NCBI RefSeq assembly: GCF_000719515.1
Contig: NZ_JOGR01000007.1
Span: forward strand, 310,001 to 374,000
Direction: 5' to 3'
Origin: Glycomyces sp. NRRL B-16210
Lineage (GTDB): Bacteria > Actinomycetota > Actinomycetes > Mycobacteriales > Micromonosporaceae
Length of the DNA: 64,000 nucleotides
The notes below the pieces were generated by a model that saw only the letters and a program-made list of their open reading frames with translations, ran no database searches and had not been told where the DNA came from. Shown here piece after piece: positions 1 to 9,014 of this stretch. The stretch's first letter is position 1, and every line of letters starts with the position of its first letter. Both the position numbers and the translations under genes were made by a program.

Positions 1-637
1 GTTCCTGGCGCGGTTCGGCGACGACCTCGGTCGCGAGGGTCTGGGCGCCGGTGTCCTTCGGTTCGATCTGGACGATGGTGCCCTCGCGGGGCACGCCGAT
101 CCACAGTTTCCCGTCCGAGTCGAACGCGCCGCCGGTGAGTCCGGCGGGGAACTGGAGCGGCTCGCCGATGGCGGTGAGGGTGCTCGGGTGCACCTGGTTG
201 ACCAGGCCCTGGGTCTGGTCGATGATGAACGCGCCCTCGTCTGAGAGCGCGATGCGCACCCCTTCGCCCGGGGCGGTCTCGGCCGAACCGGTCAGCTCCA
301 GGGTCGACAGGTCGATCGCGGAGACCTTCCCGGTGACGATCTCGCGCAGCAGCAGATGGGAATCGGTCTGCTCGATCTGCACCGCGTTCCCGGCCGCGTC
401 GGTGAGTTCGAACCGCACGTCGGTGGCGGCCGTCAGTCCGTTGACGCGGGCGATCTCGCCGGCCTGGGTGGTCCACAGCCACAGGCTCGCGTCTTCGCCC
501 TGGTTCTCGCGGCTGAACGCGCCCGTCCCCAGCAGCGTGGCGACCAGGGCGCCCACGAGCACCACGGGGAGTCCGACCGCGACCAGGAGGCCTTTGACGT
601 TGAGTTGACGACTGTTACTCGCATTGCTTTGGGGCAT
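1..637 (-). CDS. Membrane-anchored surface protein, N-terminal part (cut by window edge)
   Basis: The 212 visible residues are the N-terminus of a larger protein that runs off the left edge. After a short polar start (MPQSNASNSRQ) one hydrophobic segment of about 23 residues (about 14-37) serves as signal anchor. The outer part begins with a W-L-W-T-T-Q motif followed by repeating beta-strand units of the kind G-x-L-W-I-G-V-P, which resembles a beta-propeller. The ATG at 637 has GAGGA about 8 nt upstream. This resembles the N-terminus of long actinobacterial proteins that carry propeller and fibronectin type III domains and lie near MoxR/DUF58 genes, but neither the C-terminus nor those neighbours are visible. 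The function is unknown, and extracytoplasmic location is inferred from the anchor. Confidence 0.75.
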   Translation of the reverse strand, partial: MPQSNASNSRQLNVKGLLVAVGLPVVLVGALVATLLGTGAFSRENQGEDASLWLWTTQAGEIARVNGLTAATDVRFELTDAAGNAVQIEQTDSHLLLREIVTGKVSAIDLSTLELTGSAETAPGEGVRIALSDEGAFIIDQTQGLVNQVHPSTLTAIGEPLQFPAGLTGGAFDSDGKLWIGVPREGTIVQIEPKDTGAQTLATEVVAEPRQE

Positions 638-829
638 AGGGGAGTCCTCGTTGCGCTCGGCGTCACGCGAGCGGCGATATGCGGGTTAGGGGTGTGATCG
701 GCACGGGGTCACCGCATTGGAAGCGGTATGCCGACAATGATCAACATGGTAGCGGAGTCGATCCACTACCCCGCACTACGCGTTCACACCATTTGACACG
801 AATCATCACTTCCCCTGGGGTGCACCCGC

Positions 830-1141
830 TCAGGCGACTCCGATCAGTCTGAGGACCGCGGTCGTGGCCGCGGCGGCGATGACGACTATGGCGAGCGGCG
901 CCTTGCGCCAGGCGAGGACCCCGCCGACGAGGACGCCCGCCGGGAGCGCCCACCCGCCCCAGGCCCCGTCGACCAGGAGCGTCGAGGTCGCGGCCAGCGC
1001 GAGGAGCACGACGACCGCTCCGGCGCGGATCACCGCCTCGGCGCGCGGGGAGAGGGTGATCCGGTCGCGCAGGACGGCCCCTGAGAGGCGGATGAGGTAG
1101 GTCCCGGCGGCCAGGGCGAGGATCGCGGCGAGCATGGTCAC
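830..1141 (-). CDS. azlD: AzlD-type small subunit of branched-chain amino acid exporter (copy 1)
   Basis: A 103-residue protein with about four hydrophobic segments, the size and pattern of AzlD. AzlD pairs with AzlC to export branched-chain amino acids and analogues (family knowledge; the substrate here is untested). The sequence reads T-Y-L-I-R-L-S-G near the N-terminus and W-A-L-P-A-G-V-L-V-G-G-V-L-A-W in the middle, both nearly repeated in the second copy at 1953-2261. The GTG start overlaps the azlC stop by four bases (GTGA), which indicates translational coupling. An in-frame ATG two codons later is possible. Confidence 0.85.
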   Translation of the reverse strand: MTMLAAILALAAGTYLIRLSGAVLRDRITLSPRAEAVIRAGAVVVLLALAATSTLLVDGAWGGWALPAGVLVGGVLAWRKAPLAIVVIAAAATTAVLRLIGVA

Positions 1142-1872
1142 GCGGTCGCCTCCGCCCGTTCGGTCCGGTTCCGGCCGGTGCCCCTCCACATGACGACGAG
1201 GCCGATCAGCGCGAGCAGCACGGGGATGCCGGCGGGCAGGTAGAGGCTCGTGGCGAGGGCGACGGCGGTGCCGAGGAGCGCGGCGAGGAGGGTCCGGGCG
1301 TCCCTCATGCTCGGCAGCACGAGGGCGAGGAGGATGACCGGGAGGGTGGCGTCGAGGCCGAAGGCCTTCGGGTCGGTTATGAGCTGCCCGGCGAAGGCCC
1401 CGATGACGGTGGCGGCGTTCCACATGAGGAACAGGACGATGCCGACGGTCCAGAACGCCTTGCGGGCGCGCGTGCGGTCGCTTCCCGCGGCGAGGGCGAA
1501 CGCGGCGGTGTGGTCGACCAGGAGGTGGGTGCCGATGAGCTTGGCGCGCAGGCTGGTCCAGTAGACGTCGCCGACGGCGAGGCCGTAGGGGACGTGGCGC
1601 AGGTTGAGGATGAGCCCGGCGGCGACGCCGGCGAGCAGTCCGCCGCCGCCGGCGAGGATGCCGAGGGTCGCGAACTGGGAGGCGCCGGCGAACACGAACA
1701 GGGACATCGCGGCGGCCTGCCACCAGGGGACGCCTTCGGCGGTGGCGACGGCGCCGAAGGAGACGCCGACGATGAACAGTCCGGCGATGAGGGCCGCGCT
1801 GTCGCGCAGGACGCCGCGGTCGACGAAGCGGGCGGCGAGGCTGCCGAGGCGGTCGGGGATCAGGTGGCGCAT
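1138..1872 (-). CDS. azlC: AzlC-type large subunit of branched-chain amino acid exporter (copy 1)
   Basis: A 244-residue polytopic membrane protein that matches AzlC over its whole length. It has V-G-V-S-F-G-A in the first membrane segment, the A-S-Q-F-A motif, N-L-R-H-V-P-Y-G-L-A near the middle, and a C-terminal tail rich in Arg and Glu. AzlC forms the exporter with AzlD, encoded immediately downstream with a 4-bp overlap. The ATG at 1872 follows only a 5-nt non-coding step and has no clear Shine-Dalgarno sequence. A second azlCD pair lies directly upstream in the same orientation, so the locus is a tandem duplication or two related exporters. Confidence 0.9.
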   Translation of the reverse strand: MRHLIPDRLGSLAARFVDRGVLRDSAALIAGLFIVGVSFGAVATAEGVPWWQAAAMSLFVFAGASQFATLGILAGGGGLLAGVAAGLILNLRHVPYGLAVGDVYWTSLRAKLIGTHLLVDHTAAFALAAGSDRTRARKAFWTVGIVLFLMWNAATVIGAFAGQLITDPKAFGLDATLPVILLALVLPSMRDARTLLAALLGTAVALATSLYLPAGIPVLLALIGLVVMWRGTGRNRTERAEATA

Positions 1873-1952
1873 CGCCGAAGTATGACGCGCGGCCCGGCGG
1901 CGGGCAAGGCGAATCCCACCGGGCCCGGCGGTGCTCGGAACTGCTTGCGCCG

Positions 1953-2261
1953 CTAGGCGATTCCGGCCAGGCGCAGCAGCGCGGTCGTGCCCGCGGCGGC
2001 GATGACGACGACCAGGATCGGCGCCCGCCTCCAGGCGAGGACCCCGCCGACGAGGACCCCGGCGGGGAGTGCCCAGCCGGCGAAGGCGCCGTCGGTGAAG
2101 AGCGCGCCGGTGACGACGAGGGCCGCGAGGACCACGGTCGCGCCGCGTTTCATCAGCGTCTCGCTGCGCTCGGTGACCTTGATCCGGCTGCGCATGACCG
2201 GGCCGGCGAGGCGGACGAGGAAGACGCCGACGGCGAGGGCGAGCACCGCTGCCATGGTCAT
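1953..2261 (-). CDS. azlD: AzlD-type small subunit of branched-chain amino acid exporter (copy 2)
   Basis: A 102-residue membrane protein, paralogue of the 830-1141 product. The core W-A-L-P-A-G-V-L-V-G-G-V-L-A-W is identical in both, and the C-termini are similar (L-L-R-L-A-G-I-A against V-L-R-L-I-G-V-A). The ATG at 2261 overlaps the stop of the preceding azlC by four bases (ATGA). It is the expected partner of the azlC product at 2258-2950. Substrate specificity cannot be read from the sequence. Confidence 0.85.
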   Translation of the reverse strand: MTMAAVLALAVGVFLVRLAGPVMRSRIKVTERSETLMKRGATVVLAALVVTGALFTDGAFAGWALPAGVLVGGVLAWRRAPILVVVIAAAGTTALLRLAGIA

Positions 2262-2950
2262 GCCGCGGCCTCCTTGCCGCCGCGCGGCCAGGCCGCGAGG
2301 ACGCCGAGGATCGCCAGCAGCACCGGGACGCCGGTGGGCAGGAACGGCGCGGTGCCCGCGGCGATCCCCGCGCCGACGAGGACCGCGATGAGGGTCGCGC
2401 GGTCCTTCAGGGCGGGCATGACGAGGGCGAGCAGGAGCGCCGGGAAGGCCGCGTCGAGGCCGAACACGTCCGGGTCGGGGATGAACCCGCCGGCGAGGAC
2501 GCCGATGACGGTGCCGGCGTTCCAGGCGACGAACATGACGGCGGTGGTGATCCAGTACGCGGCCTTGGCCCGCCGCTTGTCCTCGCCCGCGGCGAGGGCG
2601 AACGCGGTGGACTGGTCGATGAGCATGAAGGTGCCCAGGAGGCGCGTCCACCACTTGTTCCAGTAGAGGTCGCCCACGGCCAGCCCGTAGGGGATGTGGC
2701 GCAGGTGGACGAGGACGCCGGCGGCGAGTCCGGCGAGGAGGCCGCCTCCGGCCAGGACGACGGCGAGCATCGCGAACTGGGAGGTGGCCGCGTAGGTCAG
2801 CAGGGACATCCCGACGGGGATCCACCACGGCAGTCCTGCGGCGGTGGCCAGGGCGCCGAAGGAGACGCCGACGATGCAGATGCCGAGCGACATCGCGGTC
2901 GCGTCGCGCCAGAGGTCGCGGTCGCGTTCGGGGAGGAAGCGGGGAGGCAC
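2258..2950 (-). CDS. azlC: AzlC-type large subunit of branched-chain amino acid exporter (copy 2)
   Basis: A 230-residue AzlC paralogue with the same landmarks as copy 1: V-G-V-S-F-G-A, T-S-Q-F-A, H-L-R-H-I-P-Y-G-L-A-V-G-D and F-A-L-A-A-G. I chose the GTG at 2950, because the longer reading from a TTG at 2986 adds 12 residues of unlikely composition. A G-run lies about 12 nt upstream, so the ribosome site is weak. It is coupled to azlD copy 2. The gene is separated from glnA by a strong hairpin, so it is probably transcribed from its own promoter within about 40 bp. Confidence 0.85.
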   Translation of the reverse strand: MPPRFLPERDRDLWRDATAMSLGICIVGVSFGALATAAGLPWWIPVGMSLLTYAATSQFAMLAVVLAGGGLLAGLAAGVLVHLRHIPYGLAVGDLYWNKWWTRLLGTFMLIDQSTAFALAAGEDKRRAKAAYWITTAVMFVAWNAGTVIGVLAGGFIPDPDVFGLDAAFPALLLALVMPALKDRATLIAVLVGAGIAAGTAPFLPTGVPVLLAILGVLAAWPRGGKEAAA

Positions 2951-2992
2951 CGGGCGAGTATGCCCCCGATTCGCGGGCCTGACCAAACGTTC

Positions 2993-3031
2993 GAGGGGCG
3001 CGCCCGGTGCAGAGCACCGGACGCGCCCCTC
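2993..3031 (-). terminator. Hairpin after glnA
   Basis: Arms 2993-3010 and 3014-3031 pair over 18 positions with one mismatch around a 3-nt loop. It lies about 13 nt beyond the glnA stop and just before azlC copy 2, so it is the likely glnA terminator. There is no long T-tract, as is usual in GC-rich actinobacteria. Confidence 0.75.
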
Positions 3032-3043
3032 GGCGCGGCGTGT

Positions 3044-4468
<1,425 letters not shown>

Positions 4469-4656
4469 GAAGTGATTCCTCTCGGTAGGTGAGTGCCAGG
4501 AGGACTCCGGAATACGGCCCCCGGCGACTAGGCAGACCGTCGGGCGCGAACGCCGCCGCGAGTGCCACCTCGCGGCCCGCGCGATCGCGCCGACGGGCTC
4601 TGGCTGGCTCGAAAGTCGCTTGCCAGTCGGGCCGACCTCGCTGTCGACGCCTAAGC

Positions 4657-4685
4657 TTATTAGGCGAAACGCTAACCGTGATCAA
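4657..4685 (-). promoter_or_regulatory. Candidate glnA promoter
   Basis: On the minus strand TTGATC (4680-4685) and TAATAA (4657-4662) are separated by exactly 17 bp and lie directly downstream of the GlnR-type box. This would give a glnA leader of roughly 180 nt. The hexamers are imperfect, so the call rests on spacing and on position relative to the box. Confidence 0.5.
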
Positions 4686-4722
4686 TTGCCTGATCGTAAA
4701 TCAAATGTTTCGTGCGTGTTAC
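4685..4722 (-). promoter_or_regulatory. GlnR-type box upstream of glnA
   Basis: Read on the minus strand the site is GTAAC-n6-GAAAC-n6-TTTAC-n6-GCAAT. The known actinobacterial GlnR site is gTnAC-n6-GaAAC repeated with n6 between halves. The first half matches fully, and the second matches 4 of 5 and 3 of 5. It abuts the candidate -35 of glnA, the usual position for activation under nitrogen limitation. The regulator gene is not in the window. Confidence 0.75.
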
Positions 4723-4887
4723 TTGCAAAGTGCGTCCCGATTCACCGACCGCAGAACCCACAGCTCAGGTAGGTGCAAACGGGGCGAGGGCACGCAAGTT
4801 CGGTTCACGATCCGATCACGGACGAACCACGACCGGAACACGGCCCCCGCACCTACGGCGGCCGGACCCGCCCCCGAAGGCGGGTCG

Positions 4888-4893
4888 TAGACT
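4888..4893 (+). promoter_or_regulatory. -10 element (TAGACT) of a probably leaderless RDD gene
   Basis: TAGACT ends 6 nt before the ATG at 4900 and there is no Shine-Dalgarno sequence between them, so transcription would begin at the start codon. Confidence 0.5.
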
Positions 4894-4899
4894 CGCGCC

Positions 4900-5322
4900 A
4901 TGACGAGCGAACGCGGTGCGAAATCCCCCCAGACCACTGGATCCGGCCAGGACCTCGCGCCCCTGAGCGCCCGCTTCGTCGCCCTCCTCATCGACTGGAC
5001 CGCCTGCCTGCTCCTGTCCTACGGCCTCGACTGGCTCACCGGCTTCCGCGCCGACCTCCAAGAGGTCAACCAGGTGCCCCTGGGCCTGTTCCTGCTCTAC
5101 TACGCCCTCAGCCTCGCCGTCGGCACCCAGACCCTCGGCATGGGATTGATGCGCATCACCTGCGTCTCGGGCTCCCACGGCGGCCCGCTCGGACTGTGGC
5201 GGTCGATCCTGCGTGCCGTCCTGCTCTCGCTGGTGCTCCCGGCCCTGACCGCCCTGTTCCACCCCTACCACCGCGGCCTGCATGACCTCGCGGCCGACTC
5301 GGTGATGCTCCAGCGGTCCTAG
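4900..5322 (+). CDS. RDD family membrane protein
   Basis: A 140-residue protein with three predicted membrane segments. The family signature appears as S-A-R-F-V-A-L-L-I-D-W in the first segment (Arg and Asp as in the R-D-D motif), and the middle reads T-L-G-M-G-L-M-R-I, typical of the family. RDD proteins are small membrane proteins of poorly known role, some linked to ion exchange. Actinobacterial genomes often have one next to glnA, as here (divergent, 431 bp apart). The stop codon lies inside a palindrome shared with the convergent NYN gene, so the C-terminus reads L-Q-R-S. Confidence 0.88.
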   Translation: MTSERGAKSPQTTGSGQDLAPLSARFVALLIDWTACLLLSYGLDWLTGFRADLQEVNQVPLGLFLLYYALSLAVGTQTLGMGLMRITCVSGSHGGPLGLWRSILRAVLLSLVLPALTALFHPYHRGLHDLAADSVMLQRS

Positions 5323-5341
5323 GACCTAGGACCGCTGGAGC
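5307..5341. terminator. 35-bp palindrome spanning two convergent stop codons
   Basis: Arms 5307-5323 and 5325-5341 are perfect 17-bp inverted repeats around a single A at 5324. The stop of the RDD gene (5320-5322) and the stop of the NYN gene (5326-5328) both lie inside. It should fold on either strand and act as a bidirectional terminator. Confidence 0.8.
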
Positions 5342-6966
5342 CAGCGCACCAGCAGCGGCGACGGCACCGGGTAGGCGCCCTCGCGGCGCACCCGCATCGC
5401 CACCTCCTGGTCCGAGGACACCACGATGACCGGCCGGCCCTCCGGCTCGACCTCGGCCAGCTCGACCACCACGTCGTCGGCGATCTGCCCCTTGGCGCTG
5501 AACAGCACCCGCACGCCCCGCGCCCACGGCTTGGCCCCGAACACCGCGTCGGCGCCGTCGAAGACCACGGTGATCTCCGCGTTCGTCTGCGCCGCGACCG
5601 CGCCCAGGCCCTGCACGAGCCGGTTGCGCTGCTGCTCGAGCGTGAGCGTCTCGCCCCACGCCGAGATCGTCACGTTGTAGCCGTCCACGATCAAATGCGG
5701 GTTCGGCAGCTTCAGCAGATGATCGAGTCGCTGCGGATCGGTCTGCTCCAGACCGCGCGAGCCCTCGAAGGGCCGCTCCTCGGGCTCGGCGCAGTACTGC
5801 TCGGCCACATAGTCGGCCGGACGCTCGTCGACCGGTTCGAGCCCCAGCTCGCGGCGCAGCCCCGTGGCCGTCCCCGACAGCGTCTCCATGAGCAGCCACA
5901 GCCGCGAGGACGCCAGCCGCTCGTGCTCCCGGTCGGCCTTGCGCGCCCGCTCGATCCCGGCCCGCAGCGACTCCATCTCAGATTCGAGGCGGCGCCGCTC
6001 CGAGCGCCGCTCGGCGTCGAGGTGCTTGAGCCGCCCCCGCCCGGCCGCGAGGTCCCCGACGGCCTTCGCCGCACGGTCCTCGGCCTCCTTGAGCTCCCGG
6101 CGGACCCGGCGCACCTCCTCCTGGAGCGTCGCGGCCGCGGTGCGCTGGTCGGCCAGCGCCGACCGGAGCTTCCCGTTCTCCTTCTCCAAGGCCGCCAGGC
6201 GCTTCGCGCTGGCAGGATCGGGCCCTTCGGAAGCCGGGGCCTCGGGCGGGTCGCTGATCGCGTCCAGCGCGGCGGCGAGCAGTTCGCGCCAGCCTTCGGG
6301 GCGCAGCAGGTAGGTGAGCGCGGCGACCTCGGTCGGATCGGCCATGGGGGAGACCGTCTCGCCCGCGACGTGCCCGGTGACCGACCGCACCAGCGGCGAG
6401 TCGGTCGCGACGAGCACTTCGGCGAGGCCCGCGCGGAACTCGGCGTCCCCGTCGAGCGCGGCGGCCAGGTCGCCCCTGGCGAGCTTGGCGCGCTTGACCG
6501 GGCTGAACTTGAGGAAGCGGCGCAGCCGGGCCGGGACGCGCCCGGGCGCCAGCCCCGGCATCGCGACCGCGGCGATCTCCACGGCCCTGCGCCGCACCGG
6601 CTCGGTCAGGAACACCACCATCGCCGCGTCGGCCGGACCGCCGGCGGCGGGGTCCTCGTCGGCGGGTTCCTCGGCGGCAGTGCTCTCAGCCGCGGGGTTC
6701 GCAGCGGGAAGATTCTCAGGGTCAGGGTTCTCAGGGGCAGAGCCCTCAGCGGGAAGGTTCTCAGCCGCGGGAGTCTCAGCGGGAAGATTCTCATGGGCAG
6801 CGTCCTCAGCAGCGGGGTCCTCTACGGCAGGGCCCGGAGTGTCGGATTCGGGTTCGGCGGGGTCCGCCTCGCCCCCTTCGGCGCGGCCCTCCGCGGCGGC
6901 GCCCGCACGCTCCGGGCCCGACCCCAGGCCAGGGCCCTCGTCGCCGCTCTCGTCCCCGCTCAACAT
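5326..6966 (-). CDS. NYN-domain (YacP-like) putative ribonuclease/RNA-binding protein with acidic repeat N-terminus
   Basis: A 546-residue protein in four parts. Residues 1-115 are acidic and Ala/Pro-rich with 5-residue repeats (E-N-L-P-A-E and variants). Residues 116-240 are a helical region conserved in actinobacterial homologues. Residues about 255-370 form a coiled coil. Residues about 420-546 are a NYN domain with V-D-G-Y-N (Asp428), F-D-G-A-D (Asp470) and S-S-D (Asp519), the acidic residues expected for PIN-like metal-dependent RNA cleavage. The ATG at 6966 was chosen because the upstream reading is the shadow of pimB. A GTG at 6972 is an alternative. The acidic repeat is longer than I would expect for the family. 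Confidence 0.85.
   Translation of the reverse strand: MLSGDESGDEGPGLGSGPERAGAAAEGRAEGGEADPAEPESDTPGPAVEDPAAEDAAHENLPAETPAAENLPAEGSAPENPDPENLPAANPAAESTAAEEPADEDPAAGGPADAAMVVFLTEPVRRRAVEIAAVAMPGLAPGRVPARLRRFLKFSPVKRAKLARGDLAAALDGDAEFRAGLAEVLVATDSPLVRSVTGHVAGETVSPMADPTEVAALTYLLRPEGWRELLAAALDAISDPPEAPASEGPDPASAKRLAALEKENGKLRSALADQRTAAATLQEEVRRVRRELKEAEDRAAKAVGDLAAGRGRLKHLDAERRSERRRLESEMESLRAGIERARKADREHERLASSRLWLLMETLSGTATGLRRELGLEPVDERPADYVAEQYCAEPEERPFEGSRGLEQTDPQRLDHLLKLPNPHLIVDGYNVTISAWGETLTLEQQRNRLVQGLGAVAAQTNAEITVVFDGADAVFGAKPWARGVRVLFSAKGQIADDVVVELAEVEPEGRPVIVVSSDQEVAMRVRREGAYPVPSPLLVRWLQRS
6675..6825 (-). repeat. 15-bp coding minisatellite in the NYN gene
   Basis: A C-T-C-A-G core recurs every 15 bp (for example at 6685, 6715, 6730, 6745, 6760, 6775, 6790 and 6805) through about ten degenerate units. 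On the minus strand each unit encodes five residues such as E-N-L-P-A. The period is a multiple of three, so unit gain or loss keeps the frame. Confidence 0.75.
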
Positions 6967-7080
6967 AGGCACCAGTGTGCCATCGCCGTCACAGCGCGGC
7001 ACTGGCGACCGCTGCCCTTCACCCCGCGGACATCCCGGATCGCCTCCCTCGCCTCCTCTTCGTGACAGACTGGAGCGATC

Positions 7081-8232
7081 ATGAAGGGGGTCATGATGAG
7101 CCGCACGCTGCTGGTGACCAACGACTTCCCGCCCCGCCGGGGCGGCATTCAGACCTTTGTGCACGGTATGGCCCTCAGGCTGCCCTCGGACGACCTGGTC
7201 GTCTACACCTCGACCTCCCCGGGATGGGCCGAGTTCGACGCCGCCCAGCCCTTCGACGTCGTGCGCGACCGCACCGCCATGCTCCTGCCGACCCCGCGCG
7301 TCGCCCGCGCGGTCACCGACCTCGCCCGCGAGCACCGCTGCGACCGCGTCTGGTTCGGCGCCGCCGCCCCGCTCGGCCTCCTCGCCGCGGGCCTCAAGCA
7401 CGACACCGGGATCGAGCGGGCCATCGCCCTCACCCACGGCCACGAGGTCGGCTGGGCCGCCATGCCCGGCACGCGCCGCCTCCTCGGCCGCATCGCCGCG
7501 GGCCTGGACGTCATGACCTACCTCGGCGACTACACCTACCGGCGCATCGCGCCGGTCGCCGCCCCGCTCACCCGCCTCGAACAGCTCACCTTCGGCATCG
7601 ACGCCGAGACCTTCCACCCCGACGTCGACGGCACCCCCGTGCGCGAGCGCCACGGCCTGGGCGACCTGCCGGTGATCGTCTGCGTCTCGCGCCTCGTGCC
7701 CCGCAAGGGCCAGGACAAGCTCATCGCGGCCCTGCCGCACGTGCGCGCGCAGGTCGGCGAGGACGTGCGCCTCCTCATCGTCGGCCAGGGCCCCTACGAG
7801 CCGCGCCTGCGCCACCTCGCGCGCCGCCACGGCGTCGAGGACGCCGTGGTCTTCACCGGCGGCGTCCCCGAGCACGAGCTCGCCATGCACTTCGCCGCCG
7901 GCGACGTCTTCGCGATGCCCTGCCGCACCAGGCGCGCCGGCCTCGACGTCGAAGGGCTCGGCGCGGTCTTCCTCGAAGCGGCCGCGTGCGGCCTCCCGGT
8001 CATCGCCGGGGACTCCGGCGGGGCCCCCGACACGGTCCTGCACGACCGCTCCGGCTGGGTCGTCGACGGCCGCGACCTCGGCGAACTCACCTACCGGCTC
8101 ACCCAGGTGCTCAGCGACCCCGAACTGGCGGGCCGGCTCGGCGCGGCCAGCCGCGAATGGGCCCTGAGCGAATGGACCTGGGAGCGCCAGGCCGGGCGCC
8201 TCGAGGGCATGCTCTACGGCGAGACCGTCTGA
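7081..8232 (+). CDS. pimB: GT4 glycosyltransferase, PimB-like phosphatidylinositol mannoside mannosyltransferase
   Basis: A 383-residue GT-B fold enzyme. The N-terminus reads T-N-D-F-P-P-R-R-G-G-I-Q, the hallmark of the PimB/MgtA group. The C-terminal half has V-S-R-L-V-P-R-K-G-Q-D and the E-x7-E type donor site F-L-E-A-A-A-C-G-L-P-V. Family knowledge places PimB as the GDP-mannose transferase that adds the second mannose to PIM1 at the inner face of the membrane. Three starts are possible: ATG 7081 with GGAG at 5 nt, or ATG 7093/7096 just after AAGGGGG. I report the outermost, although the inner one gives the usual M-S-R-T-L-L-V-T-N start. The gene is monocistronic and convergent with the response regulator. 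Confidence 0.85.
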   Translation: MKGVMMSRTLLVTNDFPPRRGGIQTFVHGMALRLPSDDLVVYTSTSPGWAEFDAAQPFDVVRDRTAMLLPTPRVARAVTDLAREHRCDRVWFGAAAPLGLLAAGLKHDTGIERAIALTHGHEVGWAAMPGTRRLLGRIAAGLDVMTYLGDYTYRRIAPVAAPLTRLEQLTFGIDAETFHPDVDGTPVRERHGLGDLPVIVCVSRLVPRKGQDKLIAALPHVRAQVGEDVRLLIVGQGPYEPRLRHLARRHGVEDAVVFTGGVPEHELAMHFAAGDVFAMPCRTRRAGLDVEGLGAVFLEAAACGLPVIAGDSGGAPDTVLHDRSGWVVDGRDLGELTYRLTQVLSDPELAGRLGAASREWALSEWTWERQAGRLEGMLYGETV

Positions 8233-8256
8233 GCGGCCGGCGGCGGCAAAGGGAAA

Positions 8257-8292
8257 GGGCCTGCCCGGCCGCGGAAGGCGACCGGCAGACCC
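8257..8292. terminator. Hairpin between convergent pimB and response regulator
   Basis: Arms around 8257-8269 and 8282-8292 pair as GGG-CTGCC-GG against CCGGCAG-CCC with small bulges, between two convergent stop codons. Confidence 0.45.
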
Positions 8293-8317
8293 TGGGACGT
8301 GCGGGGGAGTGGACCGC

Positions 8318-9001
8318 CTAGAACTTCGGCTGGTCCGGGGCCTCCAGGAGGCCCAGCTTCAAAGCGGTCATGAGCGCCTGCGCGCGGTTGCCCGCCCCGA
8401 GCTTCTCGTACAGCTTCGAGATGTGCGTCTTCGCCGTCGACTCCGACACGTACAGCTGCTTCGCGATCCCGGCCACCGACAGTCCGTCCGCCAGCAGCTT
8501 GAGCACCTGCGACTCGCGCGGCGACAACTGCGGACCGGTCGGCGTCAGGCGCCGCTGCATCGCCTCGGCCAGGTCCGCGGCGCTGAACGCCGTCGGGTTC
8601 GCCGCCGCGTGCCGCGCCGCCGACACCACGTCGTTCGCCGGGGCCGACTTCGGCACGAACGCCGAGGCGCCCGCGTCGAGCGCGCCGAAGAGCTGGTCGT
8701 CCCCGGCGTACATCGTCAGCACCACGATCCCCATGTTCGGGTGGGCCTTGCGGAGCTTGCGCGTCGCGTCCAGACCGGACCCGTCGGGCAGGCGCAGGTC
8801 CATGATCACCACCGACGGCATGAGCGAAGCGGCGTGCCGCAGGGCGTCGGCCGCCGTGTCGGCCTCGCCGACCACCTCGAACTCGGGGTCCCTGTCGAAG
8901 GCATGCCGGAGGCCCTTGCGGATCAGGTCGTGGTCGTCGACGATCAAGACGGTCGTCTGACCGCCGCTCTGACCGGTCGTCTCCAGCGCGTCAGCGTTCA
9001 T
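8318..9001 (-). CDS. NarL/LuxR-family response regulator
   Basis: A 227-residue two-domain regulator. The receiver (about residues 19-135) has V-D-D-H-D and the phosphorylation site in V-I-M-D-L-R-L-P. The C-terminal LuxR-type helix-turn-helix has S-P-R-E-S-Q-V-L-K-L-L-A-D-G-L-S followed by V-S-E-S-T-A-K-T-H-I-S-K-L. The ATG at 9001 has AGGAGAG about 8 nt upstream. It lies 13 nt after the histidine kinase stop on the same strand, so the two form a cotranscribed two-component pair. Target genes are unknown. Confidence 0.93.
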   Translation of the reverse strand: MNADALETTGQSGGQTTVLIVDDHDLIRKGLRHAFDRDPEFEVVGEADTAADALRHAASLMPSVVIMDLRLPDGSGLDATRKLRKAHPNMGIVVLTMYAGDDQLFGALDAGASAFVPKSAPANDVVSAARHAAANPTAFSAADLAEAMQRRLTPTGPQLSPRESQVLKLLADGLSVAGIAKQLYVSESTAKTHISKLYEKLGAGNRAQALMTALKLGLLEAPDQPKF

Positions 9002-9014
9002 GGCGTCTCTCTCC

